NCBI GenBank assembly: GCA_902729315.2
Contig: LR746273.1
Coordinates: 6,716,501 to 6,780,500, forward strand
Origin: Spirodela intermedia
Taxonomy: Eukaryota > Streptophyta > Magnoliopsida > Alismatales > Araceae
Direction of reading: 5' to 3'
DNA length: 64,000 nt
Part shown: piece by piece, positions 42,501-52,722 of the stretch
Layout: every line of letters starts with the position of its first letter
Numbering within the stretch: the stretch's first letter is position 1
Made by a program: the position numbers and the translations under genes
Notes under the pieces: generated by a model
The model's database searches: none
Told to the model about the DNA's origin: nothing
What the model saw: only the letters and a program-made list of their open reading frames with translations

Positions 42501-45500
42501 ATTGACGATGAATCTTTGATCAATGAGACAATGCACTCTACCCAAATGGAGGAAGCTCTGGCCTTGATTAGTTCGAGTCAGAAGAAGTGTTCTAAGGGGA
42601 TGAACTCAGTGGGCAGGATTCTCAATGAACTGTTCCATACCCTTGAAGGAAATAATTTCACACTGATGGATAGAATGCTACGAGATTTTCGTGAGCATGA
42701 GGAGAATGTATCCAACCTTCTTGAGAAATTGGAGTTCTTGGAAGCTTCAGTGGAAGAAACATTGTCCGAAAACTTCTCTCTTCAGTCCGAGTTACATCAA
42801 AAGGACGAAATGCTGAAAAGCTTGCTGTCTGATTTCAAGTCATTTCAGGAGTCTGCGTCTGCGGCAAAGAGCCGAAACGATGAAACCGAAGATATGGAAG
42901 CTTTTCTGCAGTCTCTGAGGGATGAACTCGCATCAAAATCAGATGAACTCCACGAAGTGGTCTGCCATAATCAAATGCTCGCAGCAGAAATCTCGGAGAA
43001 AGTGGGCATCGTGGAGGTTCTCGAACTGAATCTTTCTAGAGAGAGAGAGTCAAGGAAACTGCTTGCCGCTCAGAATGTCGAGCTGAAAGCTGAGATGGAG
43101 ACCATTCTGTCATCAAAGGACTCCGTCCTTGCGGAATTAGAAGCTGAGGTTCTGGAAGCAAGAACCTTATTGGCCCAGAAAGATCATTTCCTTGAGAAGC
43201 TACAGAATGAGGTTCTTGAGCTTGCTGAAGAGAGAGACCGTCTCGACTCCAAGATAACAACCCTGGAGGAGCAGCTTGACATGGCTCGCGCCCTCGCCGA
43301 AGAAAATGAAGCTATCTCTGTCGAGGCTAAGCAGGTGGGAATTTCCTTAAAAAACGGAGGATATACATACTTTATTCAGATTAATAATTTTCTCCATTAT
43401 TTCTGTTTATTCATGCGTAGATAGCGGAATCGAAGAAGATCTATGCGGAAGAGAAGGAGGAGGAAGTGAGGCTACTGGAGAGGTCCGTTGAAGAGCTCGA
43501 GTGTACGGTGAATATGCTGGAAAACAATGTAAGATCACATCGAAACTTCTGGTTTTTTCTCTGACAAGAAGAAATTAATTTCCTGTTTTTTTTTTTTTCT
43601 TCTCGGCAGCTGGAGATCGTCAAGGGAGAGGCAGAGAAGCAGCGGTTGCAGAGAGAAGATTTAGAAATGGAGCTTGAGGTCGTGAGGAACAAGATGGTGG
43701 GCTTGGAGACCTCCAGCGACTCTCTCATGATGGCGGAGAGAGAAAGTGCCAGCTCACTGAGGTGAGGATTTGGCAATTTATTTAATCTTAAGTTTTTATT
43801 TATCTTGGTAATAAATGGTCCTATGATGAAAAAAAAATAAAAAAAATAAAAAAAATGGTCCTATGAGAGCATCGATAAGTTATCATCTGAGCGAAATTCG
43901 TTGCTCTTTTGGTCAGGCATCTGGATGAAAAACTGGGTGAGCTTCTGGAGGCTAGAAAGCAGATCGAAGCTCTTCAGAAGGACGTCTCAAACAAAGAGTC
44001 AGAGGTCCGCATCCTTTTCAATGAAATCGTGTTCTTCGTTCCTCGATCGAAGTCAACTCCCAGTTGCAGCTAGATGGGCGCATTGAGCTCAGTTCATTCC
44101 TCCCTGCAGATCGTCCAGTGCAAGGCCCACATCGCTGAGCTGAACATACATGCAGATGCTCAAGCACGAGAGAACAAGCAGCGGGTACGTCCCCATGGTT
44201 CATTTTCTCTCTCTTTTGACCTCTTCAGGAAATCCCAGATGTTCTATTTCTGGATGAATCCCTCGGTTTTGTCATCCTGCGTTGACCCGAGTATCGATTT
44301 CTGGTTCAATTGCTGGTTTTATCTCTGAATGTCCATGGTTTGATGAATGCCAACGGTCTAGATCAAGGAGCTGGAAGCCATGGCGCAGCAAGTCAAAGCT
44401 GAGGCCTCCTCATCCCACGCTGGGAGTCTGGGGTCGGGCAAGCAAGAGAAAACCGCGGCGAAGACCAGGGGTTCTGGCTCGCCCTTTAAGTGCATCGGCT
44501 TGGGGTTGACCCAGCAAATGAACTCCGAGAAAGATGAGGAGTTGACCGCGGCGAGGTCTCGGATCGAAGAGCTGGAAGCCATGGCGGCCCGCCGACAGAA
44601 AGAGGTGTCCTTTTCTCGCTAGGCTGAAAAATATTTGAATCGTCGCGTTTTATTCATGAATCTGTCTCCCCGCAGATATTCATGCTCAACGCCAGATTAG
44701 CCAAGGCAGAGAGCATGACGCATGACGTGATCCGCGACTTGCTCGGGGTCAAACTCGACATGACGAACTACGCCGTGAGTTGACTTTTTTAAAGCAAATA
44801 ATTATCGCCCGTCGTTTTGTTTTGACTGGATGCGTTCTCGAATGGCAGTCATTGCTCGACGAACATCGGTCGGATGAGCTGACCGAAGGGACCGCCGATC
44901 CGCGCGAAGATCCCCAGGAGAAGGTGAAATCGAGTCTCGCTTTGGGAGATCTACCCCGCTTTCTTGCATCCGTTGACTTTTTATCCGGCGCGTCAACCTT
45001 GCAGGACCAGCTGACTGCCAAGCTGAAGGAGCGGCTGGACGAGTTCGTGGAAGAACGGCAGGGGTAAAATTCCAATCCGACCCTCGTATGAGACGGATGG
45101 GTTACCACCCGTTGACTAACGCCGACTTTTAACCTCTTTCCATAGGTGGCTCGAAGAGATCAACAGAAAACACTCGGAGATGATGGCCGCAAGAACCGCC
45201 TTGGATAGCCTCCGGGAGCGAGAACGGCTGCTGTCCGCCGATAACGAGATGCTGAAGGTTGACCAAAGATTTGGTTCTCCGCATTTTTCCTAATCTTGGC
45301 AAATGTCGGTCCCGAACCTCACGGGCCCCGGTCAACTCGCGCAGGCGAAGAACACGAAGCACAAGAGGGCAGTCGCCCAGCTCGAAGACGAAGTCAAAAG
45401 GCTTCAGAGGGAGCAGAACCTCCAGCACCGCATCCACCACCACGCCAAGATCAAGGCAGATGATCTAATATCCATTTATCTATTTATTTATTTATTCTGG

Positions 45501-45977
45501 TAGATCATTTATACAATTATCCCAAAGTTTTTATTGATTTTAAACAGGAAGAGAACGGCGTGTTGAGGGCCGAGAACGAGGAGCTGACTTCCAGATTGAG
45601 CAAGTCCGAGGAGGCCCTCTCCCGCGTGAAGGAGGAGCTCTCCCGCCATCGGGTCTCCCGCGGGAAGACCCCACCCCACGTTGACCTCGACGAGGAGCGG
45701 CGGCTGCGGGATCAGCTCCAGGTAGGCGGCCGTCGTCAAACCCTTCCATCCTCCATATTTCATTACCGAGTGAAATAATTTGGAGAAAATTATTTTCTTT
45801 TTCCTTTTTTTTGGGGAGTAAAAGTCAACTGGGGCCGCTGACTATGGCAATTGACGAGGTAGGTGGGTGTCGCTGCTGCAGGGTAGAATCTCCGGAGAGA
45901 GGACGCGACCGTCGGAGCTCCGGCGGTCTTCGCCGCAGGGCCGGCGGAGGAAGGAGAACCTCCCCATGAGCGGCTGA
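33573..45977 (+). CDS. KIN12D: Phragmoplast-orienting kinesin (kinesin-12, POK type), 35 exons
   Basis: POK kinesins mark the division site and guide the phragmoplast. Exons: 33573-34346, 34626-34781, 34868-34951, 35060-35179, 35256-35369, 35491-35583, 35698-35858, 35956-36030, 36118-36205, 36283-36341, 36448-36511, 36618-36683, 36766-36957, 37078-37182, 37262-37497, 37576-37645, 37791-37856, 37947-38003, 38138-38217, 38314-38389, 38551-40152, 40260-40709, 40851-43334, 43421-43528, 43610-43761, 43917-44004, 44110-44184, 44362-44604, 44676-44774, 44849-44923, 45005-45063, 45146-45257, 45345-45455, 45548-45721, 45882-45977. All phases agree: about 2887 residues, near POK2 (about 2770) and far above PAKRP1. 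The motor starts near residue 259: [44 protein letters not shown]. Long coiled coils follow, with the tail mark [16 protein letters not shown] near the end. POK1 and POK2 cannot be separated by eye. Intron 33 has a GC donor. Confidence 0.95.
45456..45547 (+). other. GC-AG intron in the kinesin gene
   Basis: The donor is AAG|GCAGAT and the acceptor AACAG|GAAGAG. Only this split keeps the frame from HHHAKIK into [13 protein letters not shown], which matches the family's AKIKEEN run as I recall it. The nearest GT (at 45499) would shift the frame. Confidence 0.75.
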
Positions 45978-46190
45978 AGGGATCGGTGCTCCCCGCTGAC
46001 CGGCCTCCGGGTGCTCGTGTAAATATGGCGGAGAGAAGGAGATAGTGGAGTACCTTGTCAGCTCCGGGCTGACTCCGGCGAGTGACCGTTGACATTCGTT
46101 CTTTAGTGTATGTAAACAATAATAAACGGCGTCTCTTCTTGGGCTCCCTCTGTTTCGTTAGCCTCAGCTCCATCTGTCTCTGTTTTCATC

Positions 46191-46247
<57 letters not shown>

Positions 46248-46669
46248 GAGGAACGGTAAGAGAGAGGGTGACGAAGGTGAAAGGGAGTTAGAGATCGGTG
46301 TAGAGAGAGAGGGAGAGAGAGGGGGGGGATAGTAAGAGAGAGGGTAAGGAAGGTGAGAGGGAGTTAGGGATCGGTGTAGAGAGAGAGAGAGAGAGAGTAG
46401 TGAGAGACAGAGAGGGAGGGCATTCTACGTTGAGGTATGAATTTGTATATAAAGAAGGAAACTTGTAGCCGGTTACTCTATCGATGTTTCCGATACCGTT
46501 TGATAAGGAGTAGCTCCCACACAGCTAAAACCCTCGCCTTCTTCCCTCTCTCTCTCTCCCCCCGCCCTTCTGCGTCTTATCTTCCGCTGCCGGGAGAATC
46601 CACGGCGGCGGGTTCGGCCTGAGGCCGCCGTCGCTCTCCGCCTAGCGCCTCTAGCTCCGCCGCTTGAGG
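45978..46669. other. Kinesin 3' UTR and upstream region of the next gene
   Basis: AATAATAAA near 46118 is a likely poly(A) signal of the kinesin. A 51-bp GA tract (46194-46244) and further GA-rich pieces up to 46410 follow. Two segments in 46254-46385 repeat each other: AGAGAGAGGGT, AAGGTGA and GGGAGTTAG, then GATCGGTGTAGAGAGA. The last 200 bp are probably promoter and 5' UTR of the downstream gene. Confidence 0.6.
46194..46244. repeat. (GA)n microsatellite, 51 bp
   Basis: Perfect GA run in the gap between the kinesin and the next gene, about 75 bp after the probable poly(A) signal. Confidence 0.95.
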
Positions 46670-47772
46670 ATGGCCTCTCTAGCACCGCCGCTCAGCGCAG
46701 CCGCTGCAACGGCGGCGCATATTCACAGCTCTTCCGGCGGAACCTCCGCGTCGTTGTCGCGGCACCGTTCCCCCGTTCTCTGCGGGAGCCAGGCGAGTCT
46801 CTCTGCTTCTCTCCTCTTCTTCGATCTGGTCATCTCGACGGGATTTCCCCTCATTCATCTCCCTCGATCTTTGATTCTCCTCGCCGGATTTGCTCCTGTT
46901 TTCTCTCCCATCCCTCGTTTTCGAGCGCTGATTCTCCTGATCTCTCCGAATTCGAGCAGAGGCAGAGGCCTTCACCTTCGATTCATAATCATCCTGCTTA
47001 CCTTCCCTAACAGGGATTGTGGTCGCGCCGGCTGGATGGCGGCTTCTCGCCGGCGATCACCAGGCGGCGGCATGGACCGGCGAAATCTCGCAAGACGGGG
47101 CTGCTTGAGGCCCGGGCAGTGGACATGCCCGCGGGACAGTCCGACGGCCCCCAGAGGCTCCCCATGGGCATGGCCATGGAGTCTCTGAGAGAGCTCTGGG
47201 GAAGGTGCCCCGAGCCAATCAGGAGCTTCCCCTGGGTGAGAGCTTCTGGTCACCTTCTCGGGATCATCTTCGACCTCGTCCTCACGGTGGCCAAGTACCT
47301 GTCTATTCCAGTGCTAGCGGTGTCATCTCTCAGCGAGATGTCCTACTGCGCCCATGAGAGGAAGATGATCGTCATACCCGCTCCCTTCCTCTGCGGCATC
47401 GCCGTCGCCAAAGTCCTCCAGGAGACGGCACTCAAGATGTCCCCCAGCTTCAAGGTTTCTCTCTCTCTCTCTCTCTCTCCTCATCCTCTGCATCTCCCTC
47501 TTCCCATTCACTTCCATCTATCATGAATGCTTATGCTCCCTCCCTGGTTTCTGCCTCAGGATCTGGAGTTTCCTTGGCACCTGGTGTTCATGGCGGGTCT
47601 CTTCATGCTGCTGAAGTTGCCCGGGCCGTACTACCCCTACTGGGGGCGCTTGGTTCTCCCCCATTTCGCAAACGGGGGCCTCTGGAGCTCCATATGGTTC
47701 GCCTTCTCCTGGTTCAGAAGGTCTCAGCATCCTTCCAAAACCAGTCAGACGTCTGAAACTCAGGGGGAGTAA
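46670..47772 (+). CDS. Plant-type membrane protein, probably plastid-targeted
   Basis: Three exons (46670-46792, 47014-47454, 47560-47772) give 258 residues. The first 41 residues are Ala/Ser/His-rich with no acidic residue, like a transit peptide. Hydrophobic spans are seen near 119-146 (LLGIIFDLVLTVAKYLSIPV), 159-174, 196-209 and 226-240. Motifs that look conserved are SLSEMSYCAHERKM, KLPGPYYPYWGR and VLPHFANG. It reminds me of a plastid embryo-defective family of plants (EMB1923-like), but I am not sure and assign no symbol. Intron 1 has donor CAG|GCGAGT, a GC-AG intron; intron 2 is GT-AG and carries a CT tract. The start is the first ATG of exon 1. Confidence 0.8.
46793..47013 (+). other. 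Probable GC-AG intron in the membrane-protein gene
   Basis: Donor CAG|GCGAGT and acceptor TAACAG|GGATTG join the exons in phase 0. A GT three bases further on would break the frame. A weak donor CCC|GTTCTC at 46774 would also keep phase and is the alternative. Confidence 0.6.
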
Positions 47773-48716
47773 ATCAGAAGCTCGGATTTCTCTATCCTTT
47801 CTGAGGAAAGCGAGAAGAACACCGCCGAGGCTCCAGAGGGCTTCTTCTGTCTATAACATGAGAAATCGCTCCGAACCATCACCTCTCGGTTGGAACAGGG
47901 TAGTGCTCCAAGATGACCACCAAGTACGCTGCTGAATCTGTTGCTCTTCCTTGTTGATGCTTTGCCTTTGACTTGCGCCATCACCCTGTGCTATATATAT
48001 GGCGATTTCTCCACGCCTTCTGTTCCAAATTTTCTAACCCTGGGACATGGTGGATGCTTCTTGAGAATGCATGTTGTTCCATGATTATTGTTGTTATTGT
48101 TCCTGCATATACTGCTGCTTTAGTCCCATTCTGGTATCCCTGAGGGAGAATGGGTTAACAAAAGTTTCGATCTTTCTGGGCAAGGTGGGAGATGAAGGTT
48201 GCGATCATGAGATAGTTCATCACGTCTAACGGTGTAAGATGGAATTCCCTTTCTTTCTAGTGGGGAGATGGATTGTGCCACAGTCTATTTATTTATTTAT
48301 ATGTTTGCTTGTCTATCTATCAAATGTATTAGAAAGTGGGCAAAACATCATCAGGCAGTAGAATGAATGGATCGGCATAAAGTTGACTTTTCTCCACAAA
48401 AAGGAACTATCTTTGGCCAATGATTTTGTCAACTGGGTATTCTCAATTGAGGTTCAGAAATCTAGGCTGTTCTTCTGATCGAATACATGATGGGATAGGA
48501 ACCCGATAAAGAAAGTTTCAGCATCAGCACTGGCTCATTTGGGATGTGGCTGAGATCTTCTGAGAGATGGGATGAACTCGTGAATTGGATCTTGCGAGAA
48601 GTTAGAGCTGACTCGCGAATCCAAGTGGCCGTGGTGGGCTGGAGAAGATGATCCTGCTGCAACCTGGTAGCTCAGAAGCGTTTTCTTAGCTTACTTCCTA
48701 AAAAATCAAATCGTTA

Positions 48717-49040
48717 ATGATTGGGAGAAGACCCCAATTGAGGAAATTAACAGATTTGGGTTGTGGCTTGGTTTGGAGAAGATGATTGGAGGAAGCCCCA
48801 ACTGAAGAAAGTTATAGATATTTTTGTGGTTGGGCTTTAAATAATTGATTTTTTTTTCTGGCTGGGTTTTCATGAAAATCATTGCGGAAAAGCCTAATGG
48901 AGGAGAGAAATAGTATTTTTCCTGGTTGGGGGTTTTAAAATTTTGATTTTTATTTGATGGGTTTTCAAGAAGATGTTCGGAGAAATCCCCATCTGAGCAA
49001 CAAAAAGTGATCGATCCTGTTGGTTTTCAAATTTTTTTGG
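48717..49040. repeat. Degenerate tandem repeat, about four copies of 60-95 bp
   Basis: Copies start near 48717, 48780, 48876 and 48971. Each begins like ATGATTGGAGGAAGCCCCAA, then CTGAGGA, a short A-rich piece and TGGTTGGG with a T-rich end. Copy length grows because of the T-rich end. Confidence 0.7.
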
Positions 49041-49092
49041 TTGCTCGGGCCTCTTTCAGGCGTGACAGAAGCCTGGGCCCGGCCCGACAAAT

Positions 49093-49207
49093 AGAGAGAG
49101 AGAGAGGGAGAGAGAGAGGGAGAGAGAGGGAGAGAGAGGGAGCGAGAGGGAGAGAGAGGGAGAGAGAGGGAGAGAGAGGGAGAGAGAGGGAGAGAGAGGG
49201 AGAGAGA
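49093..49207. repeat. GGGAGAGA octamer array
   Basis: About a dozen copies of the octamer GGGAGAGA with few changes, a higher-order form of the GA microsatellite. A second GA tract follows at 49313-49338. Confidence 0.9.
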
Positions 49208-50265
49208 AGAGTTCGCTGGCGGGGGATTCCATAAAATTTTCAGGTGGGTATGTCTGAGAAATGGCTTTCCCGCACTCTATCTAGACTGTTGGATAGGGAG
49301 GGGGGAAAAGGGGGAGAGAGAGAGAGAGAGAGAGAGAGGGGAGAGGGTGGGGATCCGTGGGCTTTCAATGGAATAAGAAAAGAAGCGAGGAGGGGCCTAT
49401 TAGAACAGAGCAGCGAAGAGACCGATGTGCTTTTTCGCGTCCATGTTCCCATCTCGCCCGTACTAACGATGAATGGGGAAAGCCGGCCAGGCCAGAATGC
49501 CAGAATCTATGGTGCTAGAGCCAGCAGCGGTTCGAAGCTCTTTGATATCATTTCGAGGTTAAGGATTAGGCTTTAATTGGTGGCTGAGGGAGGCTATAGG
49601 ACTTCAAGCTCATTACCTAAGTCGAAAAGATGGAGACTTTTTCTGCTTGCTGGCCAAGGAAGAGAGAGACTACCCCGTTGATTGAATAAGCCTTACTTGC
49701 CCCTCATCTATCTCCGGTCTTTCCGAAAGATGTAAAAGGGTGACACCCAGGGCCCCTCGGGGTTATGGTCCCTTCAAGGCATCTTAGTTATGACGGATAT
49801 CCTTTACTTTCTCGCTCTACCTAGACTGTTGGAGAGAGGAGAGAGAGATTATCCCCGGGCTTGCAGTTCCATTCAATTGGCGCGTTGGTCTGTGCGAGAA
49901 AAGGGTATTTTTCTCACTCTACCTAGGCTGCTGAATCCAAAGCGACCTCCCCGGCGTAGAAAAAGGGTAAAAAAGACGATGGAAGAAGAAACAAATCCTT
50001 GTTTTGGTTTCCTCCTGCCGGAATCCTTCAGCTTTATACAAAGCGAGCTCAATCCCCCACTACGACGAAGCAAGACTCGCATCCCCCTCCTTCCTTCCTC
50101 TCTCTCTCTTTGCTAGCTCTCTCCTCCCCCTGTAACCTCTTCTAGCCCGGTTGGAAACCCTAGAAAGAAGTCTTGCCGAGCGGAGAGCCGACAGGACGCG
50201 AGCTGATGCGTGAGATGTTCCATGTCACGTCACGTCAAAATCTACTCCTCTGTCTCTTCTCCATC

Positions 50266-50297
<32 letters not shown>

Positions 50298-50711
50298 TGT
50301 AAGTGTTCTGTAGAAACATAGGAGCCAACAGCGTTTTGAAGGAGGACGAAAGGAATCTATTCTCTCTGAGCCCGGCAGAGTCGGAGAGATCTAGAGAGTG
50401 TAGAAGGCCGTGTAGAGCGAGAAGGCCGAGAATCCCGGGAATCATGGGCTCCTCGGTCCCTCAGACGGCGACCGGCTGACGGACCTCGCCCTTCTCTCTC
50501 TCTTCTCTCCTCTCTCCTCTCTCAAGAAGCAGTCTATATATTCCGACGGCCGCCGTCGTTCTGTGCATCTGTCCCAGCAGCACGCGCAGGAATCGGATAG
50601 TCTTAGCAATAAGTCGAGGGAGGGGCCTGGAACCTTCCCAAATTCGTCTCCTCCTGGCACGTACGAAGCTCGTCGAGGGGCCTTAATGCGTATCCGCACG
50701 TGCGTGTGGCC

Positions 50712-50743
50712 TTGCATGGGCCATGCATGGGCCATGCATGGGC
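50712..50743. repeat. Tandem CCATGCATGGG (RY-type) repeat
   Basis: Two full 11-bp units and one partial one in a row, each containing the palindrome CCATGCATGG. CATGCA is the core of the RY/Sph element bound by plant B3 factors. Whether it serves any gene is unknown; the Dof start is about 920 bp downstream. Confidence 0.75.
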
Positions 50744-51446
50744 TGCCATCCCATCTCGTTTTCTCTCTGTTTTATCCGGCGCTTGGTAGAGAGAGAGAGC
50801 GGGGAGGAAGATAGATAGTCAGAAAGAGAGAGGAAGGGGACGAAGATAGATCGACGGAGATGGAGAGATAGAGAGGGGGGGGGGAAGATGATAGGTAGAG
50901 AGAGAAAGAGACGGACAGATGGTTTAATATTATCTATGAGTGGCCAAGGGGAGGCGTGGGGAACATTGGACTTTACACGTATCTCCATACGATGGGCCCC
51001 TGCTTGTAATCATTGCCTTTGAACGAGAATAGCTCGACCCATGACTCTCTCTCTCTCTCTCTACCTTGCCATTTCTCTCCTTGTCCAGACGAGGTTCGAG
51101 TGGAGCCCGAGGGGTTTTATCTCTGACGGGCCTTCTTGTATGTAGCTGTCAGAACGGGAGCTCTTCCCATGGACGGGATCCACCGTCGGCTGGTACTCGG
51201 AAGCTTGGACTGAACGGCGGAAAGATATCCACCTGGACTGGCCGATGAAATCGATGGGCCCCGGCCTACGATCCCATCGCAACCACGCTGTCTGAGGACG
51301 TTGATGATGCTCTTGGGCCCCTAATGGCAGAGGAATAATCTTTCTTGGATTATTGACGCTCTACAAAGGGTATCTCCGGAAATCCAATCCTCACCCTTGG
51401 AAGAACATCTCACTCTCTCTATCTCTCTCTCTCTAGCCGCCATCAC

Positions 51447-51454
51447 TATTTAAA
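51447..51454 (+). promoter_or_regulatory. Possible TATA-like element of the Dof gene
   Basis: CTATTTAAAA lies just after a CT tract, about 205 bp before the Dof start. It is a weak match to a TATA box and the transcription start was not determined. Confidence 0.35.
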
Positions 51455-51664
51455 ATGGTCGCCCGACAGGCTCGTCCTGTGGTCCTTACCCAATCAACAG
51501 AATCACCACTCAAGGGAGCGTCTGTACACTTCTCCCCCGTTCCTTCTTCGTCTTCCTCCTCAGCTAGCCTAAGATACAAAACCCTACCCGCATCTTTCTG
51601 CCCCCTTGGTTTTTCCTCCTGGTTCGGTCCTCCACAGGTTTCGGCAGGGCTGAGGGAAGGATGA
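51455..51664 (+). CDS. Upstream ORF of 69 codons ending at the Dof start
   Basis: An ATG at 51455 opens a frame that runs without a stop to TGA at 51662-51664, overlapping the Dof ATG (51661-51663) as ATGA. The peptide is Ser-rich and has no recognisable domain. If the transcript starts at the TATA-like element, this ATG would lie upstream of it, so translation is uncertain. Confidence 0.3.
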   Translation: MVARQARPVVLTQSTESPLKGASVHFSPVPSSSSSSASLRYKTLPASFCPLGFSSWFGPPQVSAGLREG

Positions 51665-52722
51665 TCCAAGAGCTTCTGGGGGGTGGCCAAGTAGAAGCCA
51701 ACAAGATCCCCATAGTCGGCGGGTCGTCTTCCAGCTCGCCGCTGTCTTCTGGGCCCCCCTCCCCGGCGGCGGCGGCGGCGGCGCCACCGCCGTTCTCCTC
51801 AGCCACCAACTCCGACCAGCAGAACCTGAGGTGCCCCCGCTGCGACTCCACCAACACCAAGTTCTGCTACTACAACAACTACAATCTCACACAGCCCCGC
51901 CACTTCTGCAAGACCTGCCGCCGCTACTGGACCAAGGGCGGCGCCCTCCGCAACGTGCCCATCGGCGGCGGCTGCCGGAAGGCGAAGACCACCGGAGTCT
52001 CCGTCGGCCCCGGGAGGTCAACGAAAGCCAAGACGCTCTCTTCTTCAGATGCCGCCCTCATCAAGTCCAGCTTGGGAGGTCTCAGCGTAGGCCCCCCCGG
52101 ATTCGAGCAAGAGCTGCCGTCAAGCCAAATCCTCTGGCCATCTCCACCGAATTCCCAGCTCCTCACCCTCCTAAGATCGACAGTCAATAACACCAGCTCC
52201 AACAGCCGCACCATCACATCCAACCCTAACCCTAGCCCTAACCCTAACTCAGTTAGGATCAAGGAGGAGGCCGCATTGAGTTTGTCACATTTGGTGCCTG
52301 ATGCCTCATTGCTGAGGAACGCGTTGAACGCCCGGAATTTAGGGTTTGATCACCTCTCACAGGTCCCCCAGGGTCTCTCCTCGCCCTGGAACAGCAACCA
52401 GCATCAACACGGAGGATTCCTGTTCGGGGAGACGTCAACCACAGGAATCCAAGAGCTCTACCAGAGGATGAGATCCCACGGCCAACATCACGCGGATCAC
52501 CCGGCGAAGAGCTTCGGCAACGCGGGTCCTCCTCCTTCATCGACGATCTCCTCCTCCTCTCCTGGTGCAGCTGTCGCACAATCGTCCCCATTGTTGGCGT
52601 CAACAGCAGCATCTGGCCCTGGCGTCTTGGAGACTGCTACTCTTGTGGGAGGGGAATTTGGGTACTGGAGCTCGCCTTTTGCTTGGGCTGATATGTCCAC
52701 CACGAATGGCTCATTTCCTTAG
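51661..52722 (+). CDS. Dof zinc-finger transcription factor, single exon
   Basis: A plant-specific DNA-binding protein that recognises AAAG cores. It has 353 residues and no intron. The Dof finger begins at residue 58 as [18 protein letters not shown], with zinc ligands C58, C61, C83 and C86 (CX2CX21CX2C), followed by [17 protein letters not shown] and a basic patch. The N-terminal part is Ser/Ala/Pro-rich; the C-terminal part is Ser/Asn/His-rich and looks disordered. Coding sequence at 52222-52247 is a telomere-like CCCTAA repeat giving NPNPSPNPN. The subgroup could not be set; a start with MIQELLGG occurs in several Dof proteins. The ATG is the first of the frame and overlaps the stop of an upstream ORF. 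Confidence 0.97.
   Translation: MIQELLGGGQVEANKIPIVGGSSSSSPLSSGPPSPAAAAAAPPPFSSATNSDQQNLRCPRCDSTNTKFCYYNNYNLTQPRHFCKTCRRYWTKGGALRNVPIGGGCRKAKTTGVSVGPGRSTKAKTLSSSDAALIKSSLGGLSVGPPGFEQELPSSQILWPSPPNSQLLTLLRSTVNNTSSNSRTITSNPNPSPNPNSVRIKEEAALSLSHLVPDASLLRNALNARNLGFDHLSQVPQGLSSPWNSNQHQHGGFLFGETSTTGIQELYQRMRSHGQHHADHPAKSFGNAGPPPSSTISSSSPGAAVAQSSPLLASTAASGPGVLETATLVGGEFGYWSSPFAWADMSTTNGSFP

Larger units (their letters stand above)
47773..51454. other. Intergenic between the membrane-protein and Dof genes
   Basis: No frame here resembles a known protein. It holds a degenerate tandem repeat (48717-49040), a GGGAGAGA array (49093-49207), a block unlike its surroundings with recurring phrases (about 49260-49990), a CT tract (50267-50294), a CATGCATG repeat (50712-50743) and GA tracts near 50800-50910. 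Confidence 0.55.

Noticed and set aside
37139-43776. Many minus-strand frames of 60-194 codons across the kinesin gene
   Set aside because: They are Ser/Leu-rich complements of coiled-coil coding sequence, opposite an in-phase 35-exon gene.
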